Assembly: GCA_037952775.1 (NCBI GenBank)
Contig: JBANAY010000004.1
Coordinates: forward strand, 12,338,001 to 12,402,000
Origin: Clonostachys chloroleuca
Lineage: Eukaryota; Ascomycota; Sordariomycetes; Hypocreales; Bionectriaceae
Direction of reading: 5' to 3'
DNA: 64,000 bases
The notes below the pieces were generated by a model. The model saw only the letters and a program-made list of their open reading frames with translations. It was not told where the DNA came from and searched no databases. Of this stretch, positions 50,563 through 64,000 are shown piece after piece. Made by a program: the position numbers and the translations under genes. Each line of letters opens with the position of its first letter. Positions within the stretch are counted from its first letter, which is position 1.

Positions 50563-51341
50563 GGTGGCCTAGTCCTCTCGATGGAGGCTCGCCTCAAGGA
50601 ATGGATTAATAAATGCGCCAAAGGAAAGGCAGAGAACACAAAGCAAACTCCTATAAACAGGCTTTCTGCATCATCTCGCAGCTCACTGCCCAATCAGGTG
50701 AGAAGGGGTCGAAGGCGATTGGCAGCAGCGCACTCTGGATTTGTCGCAAGGCAGGAGATGGTGCTCTCTCCAAAGTCAAGGATGCTGGCTGGGAGCCTCG
50801 TGAACGACACCCTGCTAGTCTGCATAATCCGTATTAGTAGAATGCCAGCTGGATACTTTAAACCACATGCGAGACAAAGCCGCTGGTCTCACCTGTGGCT
50901 GGTGCGGGCTGTACCGATACGAGCCGACAGCAGGGCTTTCTGGTGGCCCGCCTGTACTCGGTACCTGCCACCATGTAGGTGCTATTTCGAGCTTGAGGCT
51001 TGTGCTGGCCCCTTGAACTTCCCCAAAAGGCAATGAGGTCACACTGCACAGGCCAGTAACCTAACGCTTATTGCCCTGGGAGCTCTGCGTTGCTACGAAC
51101 ACCTCGTTCGTCATTCATCTCAATATTTGCCAGTAATGGCATGTTCATGAGAATCGCCAACGCCGACTTACCAAGCGGTCTCTCCCCGCGATCTCTCTGC
51201 CAGTCCTTGTCCTAGGAACCTTTCTTTCCTTTCGCTTTCTCTCTTTTTCTTCAGTGCCCACGTGTTTCCCGACCATCCCACACTCTTTGCTCCTCTTTCA
51301 TTTATCTCGTCCCAACTATCACCACCTCCCACTCCACAACC
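50563..51341. promoter_or_regulatory. Bidirectional promoter between GRIP golgin and Lunapark
   Basis: 780 bases between two divergent start codons. The Lunapark side (51180-51341) is CT-rich. No factor site is recognised and no gene is supported. Confidence 0.5.
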
Positions 51342-52561
51342 ATGGTGTCGCTCTGGCCATGGAGGGTACGCATCGCCTTCTCTTGACTGCGCTCCTCTTG
51401 CCCTCACTAACACTTCGCACCAGAATGACTCCTCCTCCACGGCCTCGTTTGAGAAGACGCTGTCCGCCCTCTCCATCAAAATCAAAGACACCCAATCCCG
51501 ACTCGACCGAGTCCGCGCATCCTCCCGTCGATCCAAGGTCCTCAGCACTCTCTATCTCGCCTTCGCCTACCTCGTATATGCCATCGTGCTTCTCCTCGTC
51601 GTCGGCCACAGAAACATGGGCGCTTACGAATGGACTGGCCTCGCTGGCGGCCCTGTCATGTAAGCCCTGATCCCAACCAGAGGACACCAACTCTCAACCC
51701 CCGAGCCTAAGAATAAGTCATTAACCGTTCCCCGTTTTAAACAGAATCTACGGCGTGAGGATAACCTTAGCCTCATACTTCTCGTTCCGCATCGACGGCC
51801 TCGAGTCCCGACTGAAGGAGTACCAAGAGGAGCGCACGGAAACGATCCAGAAGCTCAAGGACGCAACCAAGTACGACTCCACCATGGAACTCATCGAGAA
51901 GTACGGCGGTGTCGAGGGCAAGCCCGGCCAGGGTAAGAAGAAGGCTGGCCCCGCCGACCCAGCATCCCCAAACTCCGGACCCGAGGGCGAGAAGCAGGCC
52001 GATGGCGAGCGCAAAGGCAACACCCCAGGCCGCACCTCCTTGCCCCCTCCTCCTACCGCCAATATCCAGCGCCGACCCGTCACCCCCAACCAATCCGGTA
52101 ACCTGGAGCCAACGGCTGAGTTCGCCCCCAACGCGGAGCACATATCACAGTCGCCCCCCTCGCCTTACCAAGTCTATCCCCAGCAGTACCCTTCGTTCCA
52201 GCAGCCAGAGTCCCACTGGTACGATCGCATCTTCGACGTCCTCCTGGGCGAGGACGAGACCGCCCCAAAGAACCGCATCGTCCTGCTGTGCACCCACTGC
52301 CGACTCGTCAACGGGCAGGCGCCCCCAGGTGTCAAGTCCCTTTCCGAAATCGGCCGTTGGCGCTGCATGGGCTGCAACAGGGAGAACGGCGAGGTCGAGG
52401 ACGAGGGGACCCGCATCGTGCGGGAGGTCCTCGACGAGCAGGCCGAGGCAATCATCGGGGCAGGCAAAGCCGGCCAGGACGACGACGGCAAATCGTCCAT
52501 TGTTAGTGAGTCCGACAGCCCGGCGGCGTCTGTCAAGAAGCGACAGGGAGGGAGGAAGTAG
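51342..52561 (+). CDS. LNP1: Lunapark ER-junction protein
   Basis: Exons 51342-51365, 51424-51659 and 51745-52561 (introns 58 and 85 nt) give 358 residues. MVSLWPWR is followed by a coiled helix (FEKTLSALSIKIKDTQSRLD), a membrane hairpin made of TLYLAFAYLVYAIVLLLVVG and GGPVIIYGVRITLASYFSF, a second coil (RLKEYQEERTETIQKLKDAT), a Pro-rich disordered region and a C-terminal zinc ribbon: CTHC about residues 258-261 and CMGC about 290-293, with RIVLLCTHCRLVNGQAPPG. This is the Lunapark layout; the protein stabilises three-way junctions of the tubular ER. In yeast it counteracts Sey1. The first coding exon is just eight codons long. Confidence 0.95.
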
Positions 52562-53269
52562 GGTTATAGCTTTTTAGTAATAGTCATGTCCATGAATGCG
52601 AATTGTTGACAATTCTTGTATTAACTCGGGACGGGGAAAAAACAGCCCTTCATTCATTTATTCATCTCCGCGGGTCACTTTAATATGAGTTTCATCATTC
52701 TGTGCACTTTCAATGTACATCTGCTGGGCTTTCTTTCCCAGGATGAGAGCTGTGGTTGATTATGTCTTCATACGCAACTAGTGCTTCTCGGAAAGGGCAG
52801 ATCAGACTCCCAAACACCGATTAGCACACATGCATGTCTCGAATCTATGTCGCTCACACGAGAACCCCTTTTTATGCATTTGGCAAATAAAAGAATCGCC
52901 TCTAGATTCCAACATCTATCCATATATATCATTCATTGTGAGGTAAGAGCTCCTGTCCCAGACCCCCTTAGCCAGGACATCAAGCAATAGTGAACCCATA
53001 GCTGCCAGACCACAAAGCTCCTTCGATGTGTATGTAGCTGTTTTCGGGGCGTTTGCATGTATGTGACGGGGGTTTTCCAACAGCACAATATCAGAGCAGT
53101 GTCTTGGTGTTAGCACAAGCCGCCTTCACTCCAAAAGGGAAACCTCTAGGCTGGCCATATATTCCTATCCATCAAAGAGGCCCCAACAAGCACCACAACA
53201 CGGCTATCATACCACAGATGCTCTATCAAGCAATGTCGCACTTCTCTGCATAGACACCATACGGTGACT
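52562..53269. other. Convergent spacer between Lunapark and SRPK genes
   Basis: AT-richer 3' flanks of both genes. No gene is supported. Confidence 0.6.
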
Positions 53270-59039
<5,770 letters not shown>

Positions 59040-60438
59040 CTAGCCTCTCTTCTTTCCCTTCTGTGTCATCTTGCGGAAAGCTTCCATACCACCCGCGCCA
59101 AGTGGCCTGTGTTCAGCACCTCTGGCTCCCCCAAAGGTGCTGATTGGCGCAATGGTATAACTCTGTGGCAGACTGGCCAAGCGAGCCCGATTGTTACCGC
59201 CAACAGGCGCCAGAATACGGTCACGCTCGGCATCCTGAGATGACACCGCAGGTCGCTCGGAAAGACTGAACTGTGATCCAATCTTCTGGCGTTGCGCAAG
59301 CTTTGCAGCGCTATAGGCAGTTAGCATCTTGAGCATAAAACGTACATTGACAAAATGAAGAAAATGAAGAAAACATACTCATAATCAAAGTCACGAGTCT
59401 CGATGTGACGCTTCTTGTAGTCGTCCGTCCTCTTCAGAATAGGTCGGCTCCATTCACCCAGTAGGCGCTCAGCCATGCGCTTGATGCTTGGTTCAGGCCT
59501 TTTGCTCCGGGTATAAAAAAGAACGACTTTCCCAATTCCACTGCTTAGTAAAGCCTCTTTTTCTATGTTCAGCTTTGTCAACGCTGAGAAAATGTCCCGC
59601 TGGATGTTGTAGGCGGGAAGCGAGCCGTCATCAAGAGGTTCCAGGAAGAATTTGACATGCTGCAAAAAGTTCGTGTCGGGATCAAGAACTGCGTGTTGAG
59701 AATTGTTACGATTCAAAATCGCCGTGACCTCAGGCAGAAGCTTGAGCTTGTGTAGTGCTGGCTGACCAGCCTCTCGTGCTTGGTTATCGGCTTGACACGC
59801 CCGCTCCATCTGAAGCTTGAGCTGGGCAAGCAGTTCATCAATCTCATCCTCCAGGTCCTAGAACGCAATTAGCACCCGAAATCACTGCCTATGGCCAAGG
59901 GGAAACTAACGATGTCGTCCTTTCTCCTGCGGCGAGCGCCGCTGGGCTTCTTGATAGCTGCATCAAGGGCCCGGTCAATCTCACGCTTCCTACGCTCCTC
60001 CGGCGTCAAGTGCTCTTCGTTCTCCGGTTCTGGTGTTGGGGCCTTGGCCTTAGGTCGTCTCTCCCCGTCACCTCCACGTCGTGATCTTCTTTGCTTTTTC
60101 CCGGCATCGTCAGCGCCGTCGTCCTCCATAGTAACGTCTTCATCCCTGTCTCGTCGCTTTTTGTCTCGTCGGCCCTCTCGAGGCTTCTTCGCTGTCTCCC
60201 CCTCTGTGCGCTTTCTCTTCGCTGGCTTCAAGGCTCGCGCCGCATCCTCGTCGATTTCGATGGGGCGATCCTCAATGTTGGCCGTCTCAGGATCATAGTC
60301 TTCAAACTGATTCTCATCTACCTCGGAGAGAGCATCAGAATCAGCCGCCGCTTGATCGTCTTCGAAATCTTGGGTGTGTCCCTCATCGGCGGGTCTCTCG
60401 TCGCCGGGCGACCCGTTGGGGGATCCGACCTCAGACAT
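59040..60438 (-). CDS. IWS1: Transcription elongation factor Iws1/Spn1
   Basis: Exons 60438-59911, 59857-59379 and 59310-59040; introns 53 and 68 nt. The product is 425 residues. The N-terminal ~175 residues are acidic then basic and disordered (DFEDDQAAADSDALSEVDEN, later KKPREGRRDKKRRDRDED). From DLEDEIDELLAQLKLQMERA a helical bundle follows: LHKLKLLPEVTAILNRNN, YNIQRDIFSALTKLNIEKEA, LLSSGIGKVVLFYTRSKRPE, which is the TFIIS N-terminal-like domain of Iws1. The C-terminus keeps RMAERLLGEWSRPILKRTDD. Iws1 works with Spt6 and RNA polymerase II during elongation and mRNA export, in the nucleus. The first intron has a GTTAGT donor. It is divergent from the Brl1/Brr6 gene. Confidence 0.95.
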
Positions 60439-60925
60439 AGTAAAAGGGCTACTGAATAGAAATGAAATTAAAGAGCTAGGCAGGTCGACGCCAGGCAGTC
60501 GCTATCGCAGTGGTTGGATGCTGGTAACGTGTGGCGCCCTGGTTAGTTATGGAATTCTTTGAAGAAAAAAGTTGAAGAAAAAACTTGGTTCGTGGGCGAG
60601 TTCTCCTCGTTGAGAAAGCGATAAAGTTTGCCAGCAGGCACTGGCACGGATCAGAGACGTAGCGCGCCTTGTCTCACGGTGCATCTTTTACCAGGCCCTT
60701 GTTCGACGTCGGAGCTCTGCTGACATAATCTTGCTTAGCGCCTAAGGCAACGACTTTATTTGTTTACTTTAGTGGGTGGTTGCTAGTGGCAGCACTTGCA
60801 TGCCAAAGTTACCGGGAGATCCTCGTCGAACAAAGGGTCCTACACGTCTGCTCCCTCTTTCAGTTCACTGTGTTTCTAAGCCAGATCATCTCTCTTCATG
60901 ATCATTACAAGCAATCTTCAAAACC
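60439..60925. promoter_or_regulatory. Bidirectional promoter between IWS1 and Brl1/Brr6
   Basis: 487 bases between two divergent start codons, with no gene in it. CT-rich near the Brl1 side (60840-60900). Confidence 0.55.
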
Positions 60926-62468
60926 ATGAATCCCAGATCATTTGAGGGTCCCATGGACTGGGAATACCAAGATAAAGGTCCATTTGATCCCACGAGTCCG
61001 TTTACACATGCTGCCAAAAGTGGCAATTTACAAAATGGTGAATCTGTCTATCCAGTGTCTTTTTGCTTTGGCCATGATTGTAACAACTTGCTAACTAGTT
61101 TTTTCAACCCAGGCTTTGGCTCACCAATCCGAAATAATGCGTCATCTCGACCGAATCCATTTGCCACTCCGTCAAAGTCTCACCAAGCTGTAGCTCAGCA
61201 AACGTCATTTTCTTCGAATGCGTCCATGAAACCCGCAGCTCCTCCCTTTCGAAATCCTGCTTTTACCACCCCGCGCAAGCCCATCAATGACTTCGGGTTC
61301 TCGGATGCATCCGGCGCTGAGGAGAGTCCAGGTCTTACGGAGGCTTCAGACATCAATGATACGCCCGAATTTGATCGAACGGCAGATGTCCACATGGGCA
61401 ATACGATTCCCCCAACCAAGATCGACAAATCCCTACGATATGGAAAGGCACTTTCCTCCAGTAGAAAGCACGTGTCCGGTCGAGGAGAGATTCCATCCCG
61501 CCACCATGATGTTGGGAGACGACTGAGGCGGCAGAACCAAGAAGGCTTCCCCAGACTTCGCCCTCGTGAATGGGAGGGGTCTGAGGATGAATCCGATGCC
61601 AGCTCAGCGCCTTCGAGACGCAGCCATTCACCCAAGAAGAAGGCCAAAGCCCCACCGCCACAAAGTCCGGGTTTTGTCAGTTCTCTTTTCTACATGATGG
61701 ACGAACATTCGAGTGCGCCCGAAAATCTCTATCGTTGGATTCAGCTTTCAGTCAATGTCTTTATGATCTCAATGGTATGCTATGCTATATGGGCAATCAT
61801 CAACACCGTCAGCTCAGACATTCATTTCGCCAATGAGGTTGAGAAGAGAAACCTGGAGAGCAGCATTGATGCATGCAGGCTTGATTATATTGAGAACGGG
61901 TGTACGACTACGAATGCTCCCAAGCTGAAGCCATTGTGTGACGAATGGTACAAATGCATGACACAAGATCCGGCTGGTATTAGCCGGGTCAAGGTGAGCA
62001 TGAAACAGCTCGCCGAAATCATCAACGAATTTTTTGACGCCATGAACTTCAAAGCTCTGGTAAGATAACCGCACCGTGTAATCTCTAAGAATCTGCTGAG
62101 ACTGACACCATACATAGGGAGCCGTCTCTGTAGTTGTGCTTTTGACCATCTTCGCCAACAACGCAGCATACAGCCGGGCCGTCGCAAGCAAGCCGGCCCA
62201 TCCCACTACGAAAGAATCACAAACCCCAAACCCACATCCTTCAATGGTTCCTGATAGTACGCCTGGGGTTATGTGGGTTCCAGTACAGACACCAAGTTCA
62301 CGCCGCCACGCATTGTTGGAAGAAGAAACGGACACTGATAGCTCACCACCGAAAGCACAACAGTTTCTCCTTCAGGCCCACACGCCGTCGAGTAACAGGG
62401 TCTTCGGAAAACGCGGGCGGTCAGTCAGCCCGATCAAGTACGGGCGAAGTCCAAGTAAAGGGTACTAG
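60926..62468 (+). CDS. Brl1/Brr6-like nuclear envelope protein
   Basis: Exons 60926-61037, 61113-62059 and 62118-62468; introns 75 and 58 nt. The product is 469 residues. The N-terminal ~235 residues are disordered (PFDPTSPFTHAAKSGN, FGSPIRNN), then a basic stretch (RRSHSPKKKAKAPPPQSPGF). A first membrane helix (WIQLSVNVFMISMVCYAIWA) is followed by the lumenal di-sulphide-bridge domain with four cysteines (CRLDYIENGC and PLCDEWYKCM), an amphipathic helix (SMKQLAEIINEFFDAMNFKAL) and a second membrane helix (GAVSVVVLLTIFANNAAYS). This is the Brl1/Brr6 family that helps inner and outer nuclear membranes fuse during pore assembly. Intron 1 is a multiple of three and has no stop, so keeping it would add 25 residues; its CTAAC branch site and AG end, and the fit of the spliced join, favour removal. 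Confidence 0.93.
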
Positions 62469-62934
62469 GACGACCTTGGCACATTCATTATATATATTCT
62501 CCTTTGTTTTTTTGGAAAACATTTGATTTGTAAGCATAGCAGACCCTTGGGATTCATGGGTAGGACGGCGTATATATTCGCGAATGCATATTGGGCGTTG
62601 GGATGATGCATCCGATGAGTGGTGTGTAATTTGCGACTTTGCGAATTGGAGGGAAGACTGTAGGAATACAAAAGGCACAAACCAGAGCCGAAAAAAATAG
62701 GAACGGAAAATGTCTCAGCTTTTCATATTATTCTCAGCGAGTCAGTGCTTTGTAGTGTACTCAGCTACAGCACTCTTGAGTCAATAGCTCACACCAGCTC
62801 GCCTTGTAGTGGTCGCTTCAAACTCATGATAGCACAAGCTCCCATGTAAATACCGATACAGTTGATATAATCACTTGATCCCAAGTTTAATACCCATTAG
62901 GCGTACGACCTTTACAACTATTCCCAACGTGCAT
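62469..62934. other. Convergent spacer between Brl1/Brr6 and QNS1 genes
   Basis: AT-richer 3' flanks of both genes. No gene is supported. Confidence 0.6.
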
Positions 62935-64000
62935 TCAGGCCGTGTTGCCGCTCTTCTTCTCCAGCGCCTCAACCCGTTCATCGATCTTCTTAAATGACCA
63001 GCTCTCAAAAGCGGGAGGGTACACAAATGGGCGGAGGTCGAACCGGTGGTCATCAGGGCTGTAGGACTCACCTACCTAATGTCAGCTCAGGATCTGCCTG
63101 TTAGGGAGGGCATCTTACTATGGTATGCGGGAGTTGCGACTGTCTGCTTATGTCGATTGATCTGGAAACAGAGATGCATCAGCACGACAATGGTTCACGC
63201 TCAGCCGGGAGATTCTAAATACCGCGTAAAAGTGGAAGAACCTCTTGACCTGGTTCAGTTTGTTAGCATAGTATCCTCTATGTAGTTGAGAAGACTGGCG
63301 TCTTACCTTATCGGCAACTTCTCGCGGTGTCATGCCCTCCTTCGTCCATTCACTCAGTAGGCGGAGGAAACAACCATAGGGGCCGAGCTTGTTGACCTTT
63401 CGGAGCTGACCAAATCTAGACAGCTCCTTATAGGTGAAGCCCATGTCCGCCTCATCGGATTGAACCTACGTATAAGAGTGAGTTCCCAGTTTTGAGCACT
63501 GTCATTAGAGGAGAACTGACATAGTCTGCCGTGATCGGCTCAAGCTCAGCTGTAGGGACAGCGTCGATGAAATCCTGGAGAACAGGCATGTTGAAGTTCT
63601 TGACCGACCAGGTGATAAATCTTACGAGATCGACCTTACTGATCGAGCCGATAGGGTTGATGTCGGCAGAGGAACCTAGTGTGGTTAGTTCGACATAAAA
63701 CTAAGGGTTGCACTTTCCAAGGAACCTAGTTATGCGAAGACATACAGTCATACTTGGTTAGATCTATGTGCGATGTTAGACCAATTTTGAGCCGCTTGGG
63801 GAGGGCTTACTCACATCCGCGCAAGCACTCGTCCACGTTGGAGCTTCCGAGAACCAGCAGAGAACCGCCCCCTGGTCGCTCTCTGACCTCACATAGTTGT
63901 TGGGCGAAGTAATACGTGAGAACCTGTTATTCTTGCTGTTAGGAGGGGGTTTTCCTGGCCGCATAATGGAAACGCATACCATTCGTGATCTAGCCTGAAT
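62935..64000 (-). CDS. QNS1: Glutamine-dependent NAD+ synthetase, C-terminal part (partial)
   Basis: The 5' part lies beyond the window. Exons seen: 64000-63980, 63923-63815, 63763-63746, 63675-63521, 63465-63307, 63249-63223, 63161-63119, 63071-62935; introns 56, 51, 70, 55, 57, 61 and 47 nt. They give 222 residues of the synthetase domain: [59 protein letters not shown], then [20 protein letters not shown] and the family's C-terminal [18 protein letters not shown]. The enzyme makes NAD+ from nicotinic-acid adenine dinucleotide, ATP and glutamine in the cytosol; the missing N-terminal half should carry the glutaminase domain. Two exons are very short (18 and 27 nt). Confidence 0.95.

Noticed and set aside
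63035..63050. GGTTCGACCTC on the minus strand as a tRNA B box
   Set aside because: It lies inside the conserved QNS1 coding exon (HRFDLRP) and has no matching A box or terminator.

Overview
The window looks like nuclear DNA of a filamentous ascomycete (Pezizomycotina, most likely Sordariomycetes, perhaps Hypocreales). The reasons are gene content (FlbD-type Myb regulator, fungal GT41 protein, SWIRM/FUN19-type protein, Brl1/Brr6), many short GT-AG introns (47-138 nt, donors near GTAAGT), CT-rich promoters and long gene-poor spacers. The order call is inference; no marker gene was available to test it.

Layout. 1-8.4 kb: one intronless gene, the flbD-like Myb regulator (minus), between large non-coding spacers. 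8.4-13.4 kb: a five-domain-scale GT41/O-GlcNAc-transferase-like gene (minus). 15.5-20.8 kb: RPL12, SEC23 and an unrecognised 95-residue gene, all minus. 20.8-26.3 kb: nitrilase, MCP1-like membrane protein and an F-box protein, all plus. 26.3-34.5 kb: about 8.2 kb with no gene I can support. 34.5-35.8 kb: SWIRM protein (plus). 35.8-43.3 kb: another gene-poor stretch holding a tRNA-like Pol III unit, a decayed beta-propeller-like gene relic and a diverged repeat. 43.3-62.5 kb: KHA1-type K+/H+ antiporter (plus), GRIP golgin (minus), Lunapark (plus), SR-protein kinase (minus), IWS1 (minus), Brl1/Brr6 (plus). 62.9-64 kb: the 3' part of glutamine-dependent NAD+ synthetase (minus), cut by the window edge.

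The genes are housekeeping or regulatory and belong to no single pathway. Several act in endomembranes or the nuclear envelope (SEC23 COPII coat, GRIP golgin, Lunapark, Brl1, MCP1, KHA1), but nothing in the sequence shows that this is more than ordinary fungal gene order. Exon models below were built by hand from splice signals; each complete model closes to a whole number of codons, which is a useful internal check.

The most notable signal is that three conserved genes (GT41, SWIRM, SRPK) each carry a single-base frame break exactly at a G/C homopolymer, and a fourth break lies at an A run in the gene relic. This looks more like homopolymer-length error in the assembly than three independent gene losses. 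I found no mobile element with intact coding capacity, no CRISPR and no convincing new biochemical system; the best candidates for follow-up are the tRNA-like Pol III unit with a long hairpin insertion and the head-to-head gene pair whose start codons overlap.
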